Assembly (NCBI RefSeq): GCF_003591515.1
Contig: NZ_QZCG01000013.1
Span: forward strand, 89,538-153,537
DNA from: Paracoccus onubensis
GTDB taxonomy: Bacteria > Pseudomonadota > Alphaproteobacteria > Rhodobacterales > Rhodobacteraceae
Direction: 5' to 3'
DNA: 64,000 nucleotides
Position numbers and translations under genes: made by a program. Of the stretch, positions 1-9,556 are shown piece by piece. The first letter of the stretch is position 1. The number at the start of each line of letters is the position of its first letter. The notes below the pieces were generated by a model, which had not been told where the DNA came from, ran no database searches, and saw only the letters and a program-made list of their open reading frames with translations.

Positions 1-882
1 AAGGCGGAACTCCTGACGCTCGAGGAACTCGACCGGCTCTGTTCGGCCTTTGTGGGTCTGGGCGTGCGCAAGCTGCGCATCACCGGCGGGGAACCGCTGG
101 TCCGGCGCGGGATCATGGGCTTCTTCCGGCAAATGTCGCGGCATCTGGGAAGCGGGCTGGAAGAACTGACCCTGACCACCAATGGCAGTCAGCTTGGCCG
201 CTTTGCCGGGGAACTGGTCGATTGCGGCGTACAGCGTGTGAATGTGTCGCTGGATACGCTTCAGGCGGATAAATTCGCCTCGATCACCCGCTGGGGCCGT
301 CTTCCGCAAGTGCTTGACGGCATCGCGGCAGCCAAGGCCGCCGGGCTTCGGATCAAGATCAATGTCGTGGCCCTGAAAGGCGTGAATGATGACGAGTTGT
401 TCGATCTGGTCCGCTGGTGCGGTGACGAGGGGTTCGATCTGACCTTCATCGAGGTCATGCCGATGGGAGATCTGGGAAATGAGAACCGGCTGGACCAGTA
501 TTGGCCGCTGAACGACCTGCGCAAACAGCTTGCCGAACGCTTTACCCTGATCGATCTGGCGGAAAGGACGGGCGGCCCTGCGCGCTATGTCCGTCTTCAG
601 GAAACCGGCCAGAAGATCGGCTTCATCACCCCGCTGACCCATAATTTCTGCGAAAGCTGCAACCGCGTCCGCCTGACCTGCACCGGCGAATTGTATATGT
701 GCCTGGGGCAGGAGGATCGAGCCGATCTGCGCGCGCCCCTTCGGGCATCCGAGGATGATCAACCACTGCGTCACGCAATCCGCGCAGCGATCGCCCACAA
801 ACCCAAAGGCCATGATTTCGATTATTCGCGGCAATCCGTTTCCGGGCAGATGCCCCGGCATATGAGCCATACCGGCGGCTGA
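1..882 (+). CDS. moaA: GTP 3',8-cyclase MoaA, 3' part
   Basis: Radical-SAM enzyme that rearranges GTP in the first step of molybdenum cofactor synthesis, acting in the cytoplasm. The frame is open from base 1, so the start and the N-terminal CxxxCxxC cluster lie outside the window; 293 residues are visible. The SAM-binding ITGGEPLVR segment lies near the left edge. The C-terminal cluster appears as FCESCNRVRLTC followed by a third cysteine in LYMC, which binds the second 4Fe-4S cluster that holds GTP. The protein ends in Gly-Gly, the dipeptide known to matter for MoaA activity. It is convergent with the thioredoxin gene, only 27 nt away, and no terminator is evident between them. The identification is secure; only the 5' end is missing. 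Confidence 0.95.
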   Translation, partial: KAELLTLEELDRLCSAFVGLGVRKLRITGGEPLVRRGIMGFFRQMSRHLGSGLEELTLTTNGSQLGRFAGELVDCGVQRVNVSLDTLQADKFASITRWGRLPQVLDGIAAAKAAGLRIKINVVALKGVNDDELFDLVRWCGDEGFDLTFIEVMPMGDLGNENRLDQYWPLNDLRKQLAERFTLIDLAERTGGPARYVRLQETGQKIGFITPLTHNFCESCNRVRLTCTGELYMCLGQEDRADLRAPLRASEDDQPLRHAIRAAIAHKPKGHDFDYSRQSVSGQMPRHMSHTGG

Positions 883-909
883 TCCGCCGGCCTTGCATCG
901 CAAGAGCGA

Positions 910-1467
910 TCACTTCCCGGCAGAGGCTTTCCCGGCCACGTATTTCTGAAAATTCTCTCCGGATTCATAACCGTGATCGCGAACCCATTCCAGAAGCGCC
1001 ATCGTCGTGCCCCGGGCAAAGGCTCCGGGCATGGTGGCAACTGCCGCCTCCGATGCTGTCATGCCCTCTGACACATCTTCCGGTAAAAAGATCAGCGTGG
1101 GCGTGAACATCGCGCCCCACCGATTCACCATCTCTTTCTCGGGCAATTCCTTGCCATCGAAATCGGTTACGGGAATATCACCGAACATGTTGATCTGGAT
1201 GACGAAATAATTTTCGTCGATCAGGTTCCTTATATCGGGATCCGTAAAAACCTCTTCATGCATCTGCGTGCAATAGATGCAGCCGCGCTGTTCGATCAAA
1301 AGCAGAAGCCGTTTGCCTTCGGCATTCGCTTCGGCCAGATCCTCGCGAAGATCCTTGAAGGTTTCGCGGATCCACGGTTCATCATAAAGCCCGTCATCGC
1401 CAAGGGTAACCGCATGGGCGGGCAGCGCGAATGCAGCGGCCAAAAGAGCAGCGCGGAGAAAACCCAT
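910..1467 (-). CDS. Secreted thioredoxin-fold protein (SoxW/DsbD-partner type)
   Basis: Predicted periplasmic thioredoxin-like protein of 185 residues. The start at 1467 is chosen over longer frames because GGAGG lies just upstream and the protein then opens with a signal peptide ending at about PAHA/V (residue 19). The redox motif GCIYC places Cys63 and Cys66 at the head of a helix, and the cis-proline region is the MFTPTLIFL segment. The gene lies 14 nt downstream of ccdA on the same strand, so it is most likely the thiol protein that CcdA keeps reduced. In Paracoccus the related SoxV/SoxW pair serves sulfur oxidation, but no sox gene is visible here; cytochrome c maturation or general periplasmic thiol repair are equally possible. 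Confidence 0.85.
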   Translation of the reverse strand: MGFLRAALLAAAFALPAHAVTLGDDGLYDEPWIRETFKDLREDLAEANAEGKRLLLLIEQRGCIYCTQMHEEVFTDPDIRNLIDENYFVIQINMFGDIPVTDFDGKELPEKEMVNRWGAMFTPTLIFLPEDVSEGMTASEAAVATMPGAFARGTTMALLEWVRDHGYESGENFQKYVAGKASAGK

Positions 1468-1481
1468 ATCTTCATCCTCCT

Positions 1482-2219
1482 TCAGATCAGGGTGGCGGAC
1501 CAATCGAATGTCTCGATCATCCAGGCAGCAATCAGATTGACCGTATTGGTCGCGATCAGAACCGCAAAGAGGATCAGCATCGCACCCATCAGCTTTTCGA
1601 CATGGCCCAGATATTTGCGGTTGCGGTTCGCCCAGCCAAGAAAAGGACGGGCAAAGAATGCAGCCAATACGAATGGCAAGGTCATCGCGAGACCGTAAAC
1701 CAGCAGCAGCGTCCCTCCGTGCCACAGATCTCCGCTGCCCGACGCCACAAGCAGGATCGCCGTGAGAGCCGGACCGACACAGGGCGTCCAGCCAAAACCA
1801 AAGGCAAGCCCCATGGCATAGGCCCCGGCAAGGCTCGCCGGCCGGGCCGGGCCTTCAAGCCGTGCCCCGCGGTAAAGAAACGGAATGCGAATCACGCCCA
1901 TGAAATGCAGCCCGAAAACAAGCAGAACTGCCGCCGCCACATAGCTTAACGCGCCCCGCCATTGTGCAAATAACTGGCCAAGCGCGGTTGCACCAAGACC
2001 CAGCAGCACGAAGATCGTGGTCACACCCAAGGCAAATGCCGCGGCCGAGACAATCAGGCGCTGCTGCGCTCCGGCAGCGATATCATCGTCTCCGCGCAGC
2101 TCGGTCATCGAGATGCCCGCCATATAGGTCAGGTAGAAGGGCACCATCGGCAGGATGCAGGGCGAAAGAAAGGAAAGAAGTCCGGCAATCACCGCGCCGA
2201 AATAGCCGATCTCCAGCAT
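1482..2219 (-). CDS. ccdA: Cytochrome c biogenesis protein CcdA family, thiol transporter
   Basis: Inner-membrane protein of 245 residues with about six hydrophobic segments. It carries the two family cysteines, Cys21 in LSPCILPMVPFYL and Cys147 in GWTPCVGPAL, which shuttle reducing power from cytoplasmic thioredoxin to periplasmic substrates. The length matches stand-alone CcdA/SoxV rather than three-domain DsbD. A GGAT-type ribosome site precedes the ATG. It is the first gene of a two-gene operon with the secreted thioredoxin downstream (14 nt gap). A short AT-rich interval with an 8-bp inverted repeat lies upstream. Which clients it serves, cytochrome c, Sox or other, cannot be decided from this sequence. 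Confidence 0.9.
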   Translation of the reverse strand: MLEIGYFGAVIAGLLSFLSPCILPMVPFYLTYMAGISMTELRGDDDIAAGAQQRLIVSAAAFALGVTTIFVLLGLGATALGQLFAQWRGALSYVAAAVLLVFGLHFMGVIRIPFLYRGARLEGPARPASLAGAYAMGLAFGFGWTPCVGPALTAILLVASGSGDLWHGGTLLLVYGLAMTLPFVLAAFFARPFLGWANRNRKYLGHVEKLMGAMLILFAVLIATNTVNLIAAWMIETFDWSATLI

Positions 2220-2307
2220 TATCCATCCTTTTCAACCGGCAGATTCCCGAATTCGTAACGGTGCCCGAGATATCTCGCGAGTGGCGCCCTATTCTACCTT
2301 CCCATAG

Positions 2308-2332
2308 ATTATCAGATCAATATACTGATAAT
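2308..2332. promoter_or_regulatory. Inverted repeat in the AT-rich gap upstream of ccdA
   Basis: ATTATCAG and CTGATAAT are exact reverse complements around a 9-nt spacer, in the only AT-rich stretch of the region between tdk and ccdA. It could be an operator for the ccdA operon or a weak terminator for tdk. No T-run follows on the tdk-sense strand, which slightly favours an operator. Confidence 0.35.
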
Positions 2333-2354
2333 TAATATCTTTATAACCTTCAAA

Positions 2355-2927
2355 TCAGCACCCGACCGCCTCGCGCCAATGCCGGCGGCACAGCGAGACA
2401 TAGGTCTCGTTGCCACCGACCTGCACCTGTGCGCCCTCGGTAATCGTCCGACCTTTGGCGTCACGACGGATCACCATGGTCGCCTTTTTGCCGCAATGGC
2501 AAATGGTGCGAACTTCGCGCATGTCGTCAGCCAATGCCAGCAAGGCCGCCGATCCGGGGAATAATTCGCCCCGAAAATCGACCCGTAACCCATAGCACAT
2601 GACAGGAATGTTCAGATCATCCGCCACCCGGGCCAGTTGCCACACCTGCTGATGCGTCAGGAACTGCGCCTCATCTATGAAAACGCATGCCGCGACCGTA
2701 TGCTGTCGATCGATCAATGCGAATAAATCGGTGCCGGTGTCAAAAATCCGCGCCTCTTCCGCGATACCGATCCGGCTGGCGATCCGCCCTTCGCCCACGC
2801 GGTCATCGACGTCGGCGGTCAGCAGCAGCGTGTGCATTCCCCGTTCGCGGTAATTGTAGGAAGCCTGCAGCAAAAGCGTGCTTTTGCCGGCATTCATTGT
2901 GGAATAATGGAAATACAGCTTCGCCAT
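2355..2927 (-). CDS. tdk: Thymidine kinase
   Basis: Type II thymidine kinase of 190 residues, phosphorylating thymidine to dTMP with ATP in the pyrimidine salvage pathway. The P-loop is STMNAGKST near the N-terminus, the Walker B-like segment is VFIDEAQFL, and the lid/zinc region shows CHCGKK with a later Cys in LCRRHW, giving a structural zinc site. Length and motif order agree with E. coli Tdk. It stands alone between ccdA and a divergently oriented transporter gene, with about 205 nt of shared upstream region before the latter. Confidence 0.95.
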   Translation of the reverse strand: MAKLYFHYSTMNAGKSTLLLQASYNYRERGMHTLLLTADVDDRVGEGRIASRIGIAEEARIFDTGTDLFALIDRQHTVAACVFIDEAQFLTHQQVWQLARVADDLNIPVMCYGLRVDFRGELFPGSAALLALADDMREVRTICHCGKKATMVIRRDAKGRTITEGAQVQVGGNETYVSLCRRHWREAVGC

Positions 2928-3132
2928 GGCGCAAGCAAATAGCCATCCCGCAGGCGGCGATCAACCGCAATATGATATGGCCCCGCAAAGCGCAATTCCG
3001 GTCCATCACGGGCAGGAACATGAACGGCTTGCGGCGTCAAAGCAATTATGGCAATGTCCGCGGCGCGGCGGCGATAACTCATGGCGTGATTCTACGCGCT
3101 GCTAACTCACATCTACATTACAGGTAATTCTG

Positions 3133-4329
3133 ATGCGTGACCCATTGTTCCGCATGGCCCTTGTTCTGGGCCTGTTATCCGCGGTCGGTCCTTTTGCGAT
3201 CGATATGTATCTGCCTGCCCTGCCCCAGGTCGCCACAGATCTGGGCACAAGCGAGGCAAAGGCAGCGCAAACGCTGACCTCTTATTTCATTGCGTTTGGA
3301 ATCGCGCAGATGATCTACGGCCCGATGGCCGATGCAATCGGGCGAAAGAAACCCATGGTAATTGGCGTCGCCATCTTTATGGCCGCGACAATCTGGGCAT
3401 CGCTTGCGCCCGGTATCGGCGAGTTGATCCTGGCCCGCGCCTTGCAGGGTCTGGGAGCAGCAACGCTGATGGTCGTGCCACGCGCGGTAATCCGCGACGT
3501 GGCGACCGGCCCTGCCGGGGCGAAAATGATGGCAGCCGTGATGATCGTCATCGCCATCTCGCCCATGCTTGCTCCCCTGACCGGCTCGCTTGTCATGGCA
3601 TGGGGCGGCTGGCGCGAAATCTTTGCCGTCCTTGGCGTCGCAGCGCTGCTAAGTCTGTGTCTGATCCTGTTCGTGCTGCCCGAAACCTCTGATCCCGCCA
3701 GCCGCCGGCCGGTGCGGATCGATCAGATGATGGCAGGCACTCGCAGATTGGTGACGGATCGCCGTTTCATGGGGCTGACGATGATCGGCGGTTTCGGCAT
3801 GTCCAGCTTCTTCGTGTTCCTGTCCACGGCCAGCTTCGTCTACAAGCATCAATACGGACTTAGCCCCACGGGCTTTTCCATCGCTTTCGCCATAAACGCC
3901 ATCGGCTTCTTCTCTGCCTCGCAATTCGCGGGCTATCTGGCCGCGCGCTTTGGCATGGAACGAGTCATCTCGCTGGCGATCACCGGCTTTGCCGGCGCCG
4001 CGCTTTTGCTGACGATGCTTGTCTGGTCGGGCGCGGATGCGCTTTATCTGGTCGTCGCGGGCCTGCTGCTGGCGAATGCCTGCCTGGGATTGGTCATTCC
4101 GACGACCATGGTCATGGCGCTCGATCCCCATCCCGACATTTCGGGACTGGCATCCTCTTTGGGCGGCACGATCCAGATGTTGACCGGCGGAGTGATGATC
4201 CTGATCACCGGCCCGCTCATGGATAACAGCGCGGCCATGATGGTGTCGGGCATTGCACTTTGCGCGGTGCTTGCATGGGCGGCGGCGGCGGTTTCGCTTC
4301 CCCGTCTGAGATTCGGCAGCGCGGCTTAA
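3133..4329 (+). CDS. MFS multidrug exporter, Bcr/CflA family
   Basis: Predicted twelve-helix drug:H+ antiporter of 398 residues. The N-terminal helix contains GPFAIDMYLPALPQ, the hallmark of the Bcr/CflA subfamily (motif D1), and the loop after helix 2 reads GPMADAIGRKKP, the MFS motif A. Members export bicyclomycin, chloramphenicol, sulfonamides or other small molecules; the substrate here is not predictable. The 3' end overlaps the convergent pabC gene by 4 nt, so no room exists for a separate terminator. It is divergent from tdk. Confidence 0.88.
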   Translation: MRDPLFRMALVLGLLSAVGPFAIDMYLPALPQVATDLGTSEAKAAQTLTSYFIAFGIAQMIYGPMADAIGRKKPMVIGVAIFMAATIWASLAPGIGELILARALQGLGAATLMVVPRAVIRDVATGPAGAKMMAAVMIVIAISPMLAPLTGSLVMAWGGWREIFAVLGVAALLSLCLILFVLPETSDPASRRPVRIDQMMAGTRRLVTDRRFMGLTMIGGFGMSSFFVFLSTASFVYKHQYGLSPTGFSIAFAINAIGFFSASQFAGYLAARFGMERVISLAITGFAGAALLLTMLVWSGADALYLVVAGLLLANACLGLVIPTTMVMALDPHPDISGLASSLGGTIQMLTGGVMILITGPLMDNSAAMMVSGIALCAVLAWAAAAVSLPRLRFGSAA

Positions 4330-4979
4330 TTGCCGCAGACCGAGGGCGACAGCTTTGCGGGGATCAGTCCCCGCAAAGCATTGCCGCAGAACAGCTCTGC
4401 TTCGTTCAAATCCGCAACCGACAGCACGGCTTCCTGCGCGTCGCCACGATTCAGCAGCGCCTGTCGCAACACGCCGGGCAGCAATCCGCAGGATACAGGA
4501 GGCGTGAGCAGCCGCCCCTCCCGGCGCAGGAAGACATTCGTGATCGTCCCTTCGCAGACCTCGCCGCGCTCGTTCATCATGATTGCCTCGTCATAGCCTT
4601 TGGGCATGGCGGCGCGTGCTGCGTCATGGGTAACCCGATATGTCGATTTGATCCGCAACCAGGGATCACCGCTATCGATTGAAACCGGTGACAGCATGAC
4701 CGTCCAATGCGCCGGATTTGGCGGCAACGGCTGATGGGCCACCTCCACCTGCCCACGGGCATCGACGGTCAATCGCACCCGCAAAACCTGCCCGCGCGGC
4801 AAATCCGCCAAGATCCGCTGTACCTGATCTTCATCAAGGGTAAAATCGACCGCCGCGCAATCCCTGCGCAAACGGTCCAGATGCAGAAGCCAATGCGCAA
4901 TCCGGCCGTCCGGCTCGGCGCGCATGGTTTCGATGATCTTCACCCCAGAGAAGACAGGTTCAGAAATGCGGATTTGCAC
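4326..4979 (-). CDS. pabC: Aminodeoxychorismate lyase (class IV aminotransferase fold)
   Basis: PLP enzyme expected to split 4-amino-4-deoxychorismate into p-aminobenzoate and pyruvate for folate synthesis. The catalytic lysine is likely in LRIKSTYR, and the cofactor-binding stretch NERGEVCEGTITNVF matches class IV aminotransferases. I choose the GTG at 4979 (217 residues) because GGGAGGAAGCTCT sits at ideal distance before it; the ATG at 4994 lies at the 5' end of that same ribosome site. The start overlaps the end of pabB by 40 nt, so the two are translationally coupled. A generic branched-chain aminotransferase is less likely given the length and the pabB neighbour. Confidence 0.85.
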   Translation of the reverse strand: MQIRISEPVFSGVKIIETMRAEPDGRIAHWLLHLDRLRRDCAAVDFTLDEDQVQRILADLPRGQVLRVRLTVDARGQVEVAHQPLPPNPAHWTVMLSPVSIDSGDPWLRIKSTYRVTHDAARAAMPKGYDEAIMMNERGEVCEGTITNVFLRREGRLLTPPVSCGLLPGVLRQALLNRGDAQEAVLSVADLNEAELFCGNALRGLIPAKLSPSVCGN

Positions 4980-6064
4980 AGAGCTTCCTCCCATTCCGAT
5001 TGGGCGCGGCTGTCATGGGTGATGCCGCCGCCGACATTCAACTGCAACCGGCCCTCGTCATGCAAGACAGGCGTACGGATCGCCACGCTGAACCGCATCG
5101 GCCCGCCCGGATCCATCCAACCGATCGCCCCGCAGTAAACGCCCCGAGGCTCTTGCTCAAGTTCAGCGATGATCTCCATCGCGCGGATCTTCGGCGCGCC
5201 GGTGATCGAGCCGCAGGGGAACAGCGCAGCGATGATGTCGATCAGACCCGTGCGGGGGGCCAGCTGTCCGGTCACGGTCGAGGTCATCTGATGCAGCGTG
5301 GCATAGGTTTCGATCTCGAACAGGCGCGGCACCTGAACGGTTCCGGCAAGGCATACCCGGCTGATATCGTTCCGCAGAAGATCGACGATCATCAGGTTTT
5401 CCGCCCGGTCCTTCTCGGACGCCAACAGGGCTTCCTTCGCCGCATGATCCTGCGCCGCATTATCGCCGCGACCGATTGTGCCTTTCATCGGGCGGGTTTC
5501 AATTCGGCCCGTCTCGTCCACGGCGAAAAACAGCTCTGGACTGCGGGACAGGATGATCGGGCCGCCAAGATCGACAAATGCGCCCTCACCCACCGGCTGC
5601 CGCGCGGCAAGCGCAGCATAGAGCGCAAGCGGATCGCCCGACGCCCGGGCCTCCATCGGAAAGGTCAGGTTGATCTGATAGGTGTCGCCCGCCTCGATAT
5701 AATCATGCACCTGTCGCAATGCCTGATCATAACGTTCGCGCGTCCAGAGCGGTTGCGGATCCGTGATCCTGCCCGCAGGCGGCGGCAGGGATGGCGCGGC
5801 GCGAGGGTGATCAAAGACCCCCATCATGATCAGCGGCGTGTCTCGTCTTGGCGGCATCAGCGGCTCAAGGCGCGGATTGAGCGCATAACCCAACTCGTAA
5901 GAGCAATAGCCGGCCAACCAGTAGCCCCGCGCCCGCGCAGCTTCCATCGCCGCGAAGGCGGGAACGATTCCCGCAATCGTATCCGCGCGGATCACGCTTT
6001 GCGGCGAAGAGAATAATGTGCCCCCCGCCAACGGCCCGTGATCGAAGCGCACCTGCCGGGTCAC
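4940..6064 (-). CDS. pabB: Aminodeoxychorismate synthase component I
   Basis: Chorismate-utilising enzyme of 374 residues that adds ammonia from a PabA-type glutaminase to chorismate, yielding 4-amino-4-deoxychorismate. Family motifs are PMKGTIGRG, VDLLRNDISRVC and GSITGAPKIRAMEI, the last being the chorismate/Mg2+ region. It is shorter than E. coli PabB, with a reduced N-terminal region, as usual for short stand-alone forms. Its ATG overlaps the mfd stop by 4 nt (ATGA), and pabC follows with overlap, so mfd-pabB-pabC form one unit. No pabA glutaminase is visible in the window. Confidence 0.9.
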   Translation of the reverse strand: MTRQVRFDHGPLAGGTLFSSPQSVIRADTIAGIVPAFAAMEAARARGYWLAGYCSYELGYALNPRLEPLMPPRRDTPLIMMGVFDHPRAAPSLPPPAGRITDPQPLWTRERYDQALRQVHDYIEAGDTYQINLTFPMEARASGDPLALYAALAARQPVGEGAFVDLGGPIILSRSPELFFAVDETGRIETRPMKGTIGRGDNAAQDHAAKEALLASEKDRAENLMIVDLLRNDISRVCLAGTVQVPRLFEIETYATLHQMTSTVTGQLAPRTGLIDIIAALFPCGSITGAPKIRAMEIIAELEQEPRGVYCGAIGWMDPGGPMRFSVAIRTPVLHDEGRLQLNVGGGITHDSRAQSEWEEALCKSAFLNLSSLG

Positions 6065-9000
6065 TTCGCCGCCTTGGCCTTGGCGGCCAGATCACGGGTA
6101 ATACCGAAAGCGCCCTTGATCCGCTCGGCATCCGATTTCCAGTCGCGGCGAATGACGATCTTGTTGCCATCCACTTTGGCCAATCCGCGTTGATCGGTCA
6201 GGAACTCGACCAGCCCCGCCGGATTGGGGAACTTGTCATCATGGAACTGTATCGTCGCGCCCTTGGGTCCGGCATCCAGCTTGGCGATATTGGCGCGCTT
6301 GGCCATGGCCTTGATGCGGATCACGCGCAAAAGCGTATTCACCTCACGCGGCAACTCCCCGAAGCGGTCGATCAGTTCAGCCGCGAAGCCTTCCAGCTCG
6401 ACCTTGGAGGTCAGTTCGGCCAGACGCCGGTAAAGGCCCAGCCGCACATCCAGATCGGGGATGAAACTTTCGGGAATCGTGACCGGCACCCCAAGATTCA
6501 GCTGCGGCGCCCATTCATCCTCGGGCGTACCTTCGATTTCGCCGGATTTCAGCTTGGCGATGGTTTCTTCCAGCATCTGCTGATAAAGTTCGAAGCCGAC
6601 CTCCTTGATATGTCCCGACTGCTCTTCGCCAAGAAGGTTCCCTGCCCCGCGCAGATCCAGATCCTGCGAGGCAAGGTTGAAGCCCGCGCCAAGCGAGTCG
6701 ATCGCACCAAGGAATTTCAGCCGCCGCATCGCCTGTGGAGTCAAAGGCGCGCGCGGCTTGGTTGTCAGATAACAATAGGCCCGCGTCTTCGAACGCCCGA
6801 CCCGTCCACGGATCTGATAAAGCTGCGCCAGTCCCAGCATATCGGCACGCCAGACGATCATGGTATTGGCCGTAGGGATATCCAGCCCGCTTTCCACGAT
6901 GGTCGTCGCCACCAGAACATCATGGCTGCCGTCGTAGAATGCATTCATCCGCTGATCCAGATCGCCCGCCGCAAGCTGGCCATGCGCGATGATGTAACTG
7001 ATCTCGGGACAATGTTCCTGCAGGAAATGCTCGACATCGGGCAGATCACTGATCCGGGGAACGACGAAGAAGCTTTGTCCGCCGCGATATTTTTCGCGCA
7101 GAAGTGCTTCGCGTGTCGTCACGCTGTCGAATTCGCTGACATAGGTGCGGATCGTCAGGCGATCCACCGGCGGTGTTCCGATGATCGATAGATCGCGCAC
7201 ACCGGTCAGAGAAAGCTGCAAGGTGCGCGGGATCGGCGTGGCGGTCAGGGTCAGCACATGGATGTCGCTGCGCAATTCCTTGAGCCGTTCCTTATGGGCG
7301 ACCCCGAAATGCTGCTCTTCATCGATGACGAGCAGGCCCAGACGCTTGAAACGCACCCCCTTGGCCAATACCGCATGAGTGCCGATCACGATATCGACCG
7401 AGCCATCGGCCAGCCCTTCACGAGTCTTGGCAGCGTCCTTGGCCCCGACAAAGCGCGACAGGGGGCGGACGGTGATCGCGGTTGCCCGGAAACGCTCGGC
7501 AAAGGTCTTATAATGCTGACGGGCCAGCAGGGTCGTGGGCGCGACCACGGCGACCTGCATTCCCTGACTCGCGGCAATGAAGGCCGCCCGCATCGCGACT
7601 TCGGTCTTGCCAAAGCCGACATCGCCGACGATCAGCCGGTCCATCGGGCGGCCCGCTGCCAGATCCCCGATGACATCCTCTATTGCCGCAGCCTGATCGT
7701 CGGTCTCGCTATAGGGAAAACGCGCCGAGAATGCCTGCCAGTCGTGATCCTCGGGTTCCAGCACGGGTGCGGGACGCAAGAGACGCTCGGCCGCGACGCG
7801 CATCAGCTTGTCGGCAATCAGTCTGATGCGTTCCTTCAGCCGCGCCTTGCGGGCCTGCCAGGCACCGCCGCCGAGACGGTCCAGCAGCCCTTCCTCATGG
7901 CCATAGCGGCTGAGCAATTCGATATTCTCGACCGGAAGGTAAAGCCGATCCCCGCCCGCATATTCAAGCGCCACGCAGTCATGCGGCACACCGGCGGCGG
8001 TAATCGTCTCCAGCCCGGTATATCGCCCGATCCCATGTTCGACATGCACGATCAGATCGCCGGGAGACAGGCTTTGCGTGTCCTGCAGGAAATTCTCGGC
8101 CCGTCGGCGCTTCTTCGCCCCCCGGATCAGGCGATCGCCCAGAACATCCTGCTCGGAAATCACCGTCAGGCGGCCAAGCGCCCGGCCATCTGCCGTGAAC
8201 CCCTCTTCCAAAGGCCAGACGGCCAGCCCGATCGCGCCGGGCATGTCGGGCAGATCACGAATATCGGCGATGACCTTTGCGCCGACGATGCCTTCATCCT
8301 TCATCAGGCCGGACAGCCGGTCCCTCGCGCCATCCGAAAAGCTGGCGATGATCACGCGCCCATCCTTGCGCAGCCCATCAATATATGACGCCAATGCCTT
8401 GAACAGGCTTATATTATCGGACTGCCTTTCAGGTGCGAAATTCCGCCCCGGACGGCCACCGGCATCCAGGACTCCGGGACCCGGAGGCTGCTGCAGCACC
8501 GACAGCCGAAGCACCCGATGCGAGGACAGCCACCCCTCCCATTCCTCCGGCCCCGGGAACATCAGGTCAGGCGGCACAGGCTTATAGACGGTATCGCTGC
8601 GCCCCTGCGCCGCCAGAGCATCGCGGCGGGATTGAAACTGCTCTCGGATCATCTCGCGCCGCGCATCCACGACCTGACCGATATGATCATCCAGCACGAC
8701 CGCCGCGCCGGGCAGATAATCGAACAGGCTTTCCAACCGGTCGTGAAACCACGGCAACCAATGCTCCATCCCGGCCATCTTGCGGCCCGCACTGACGCCC
8801 TCATACAGCGGATCGCTACTGCCGCCGCCATATTCCACCCGGTAGTTCTGCCGAAACCGGGTAATGGCGGTTTCGTCAAGGATCACCTCGGACATCGGTG
8901 CGATCTCGATGCGGTCCAGTTTTTCGGTCGTGCGCTGCGTGACCGGGTCAAAGCGCCGCGCGCCATCCAGCACATCGCCGAACAAATCCAGCCGCACCGG

Positions 9001-9519
9001 CCCCGCTTCGCCGGGGGCATAGATATCGATGATCCCTCCGCGAATGGCGTAATCGCCGGGTTCGGTCACGGTGGGGGATTGCACGAAACCCATCCGGATC
9101 AGGAAATCACGCAGGGCGGCTTCATCTATACGACTGCCGACACGGGCCGCAAAGCTTGCATGTCCGACCAGATCGCGTGCAGGCAGGCGTTGAAGCGCGG
9201 CGTTCAGCGTCGTCAGCAGAACGAAGGGCCCCTTGATCGCCCCCTGTGCCAGACCTGCCAGAGTCGCCATCCGCGCCGCCTGTACCGCCGGAGCGGGCGA
9301 AACGCGGTCATAGGGGGTCGTATCCCATGCCGGGAAATCCAGTATCGGCAGATCGGGCGCCAGAAATTCCAGCGCCGCCCGCATCGCCGCCATCCTGCGA
9401 TCGTCGCGTGCGATATGGATGACGGGCGCGCCGTTATTTTCGGGCCGCGCCGCCTCACGAGCGATCAGGGCGGCGTCATAGCCTTCGGGCGCGCCGGAAA
9501 GAGTCAGCTGTTCGGACAT
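6061..9519 (-). CDS. mfd: Transcription-repair coupling factor
   Basis: ATP-driven DNA translocase of 1152 residues that removes RNA polymerase stalled at lesions and recruits UvrA. The N-terminal UvrB-homology region is followed by the RNA polymerase-interacting segment (about VHVEHGIGRYTGL), then the RecG-like motor with Walker A GDVGFGKTEVAMR, DEEQ box IDEEQHFG and motif VI RGRVGRSKTRAYCYL, and a C-terminal autoinhibitory domain. Length is typical. It heads a coupled group with pabB and pabC, so its expression is linked to folate genes only through the operon; no functional link is known. Confidence 0.97.
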   Translation of the reverse strand: MSEQLTLSGAPEGYDAALIAREAARPENNGAPVIHIARDDRRMAAMRAALEFLAPDLPILDFPAWDTTPYDRVSPAPAVQAARMATLAGLAQGAIKGPFVLLTTLNAALQRLPARDLVGHASFAARVGSRIDEAALRDFLIRMGFVQSPTVTEPGDYAIRGGIIDIYAPGEAGPVRLDLFGDVLDGARRFDPVTQRTTEKLDRIEIAPMSEVILDETAITRFRQNYRVEYGGGSSDPLYEGVSAGRKMAGMEHWLPWFHDRLESLFDYLPGAAVVLDDHIGQVVDARREMIREQFQSRRDALAAQGRSDTVYKPVPPDLMFPGPEEWEGWLSSHRVLRLSVLQQPPGPGVLDAGGRPGRNFAPERQSDNISLFKALASYIDGLRKDGRVIIASFSDGARDRLSGLMKDEGIVGAKVIADIRDLPDMPGAIGLAVWPLEEGFTADGRALGRLTVISEQDVLGDRLIRGAKKRRRAENFLQDTQSLSPGDLIVHVEHGIGRYTGLETITAAGVPHDCVALEYAGGDRLYLPVENIELLSRYGHEEGLLDRLGGGAWQARKARLKERIRLIADKLMRVAAERLLRPAPVLEPEDHDWQAFSARFPYSETDDQAAAIEDVIGDLAAGRPMDRLIVGDVGFGKTEVAMRAAFIAASQGMQVAVVAPTTLLARQHYKTFAERFRATAITVRPLSRFVGAKDAAKTREGLADGSVDIVIGTHAVLAKGVRFKRLGLLVIDEEQHFGVAHKERLKELRSDIHVLTLTATPIPRTLQLSLTGVRDLSIIGTPPVDRLTIRTYVSEFDSVTTREALLREKYRGGQSFFVVPRISDLPDVEHFLQEHCPEISYIIAHGQLAAGDLDQRMNAFYDGSHDVLVATTIVESGLDIPTANTMIVWRADMLGLAQLYQIRGRVGRSKTRAYCYLTTKPRAPLTPQAMRRLKFLGAIDSLGAGFNLASQDLDLRGAGNLLGEEQSGHIKEVGFELYQQMLEETIAKLKSGEIEGTPEDEWAPQLNLGVPVTIPESFIPDLDVRLGLYRRLAELTSKVELEGFAAELIDRFGELPREVNTLLRVIRIKAMAKRANIAKLDAGPKGATIQFHDDKFPNPAGLVEFLTDQRGLAKVDGNKIVIRRDWKSDAERIKGAFGITRDLAAKAKAAK

Positions 9520-9556
9520 GAGCCGTCAGGTAAAGCGCAGCACAGCGATGTCAAGG

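Noticed and set aside
1482..1725. N-terminal extension of the thioredoxin protein reaching into ccdA
   Set aside because: It would read through ccdA in another frame; the start after GGAGG at 1467 gives a normal signal peptide.
910..2219. sox sulfur-oxidation cluster
   Set aside because: Only the CcdA/thioredoxin pair is present; no soxXYZABCD genes flank it.
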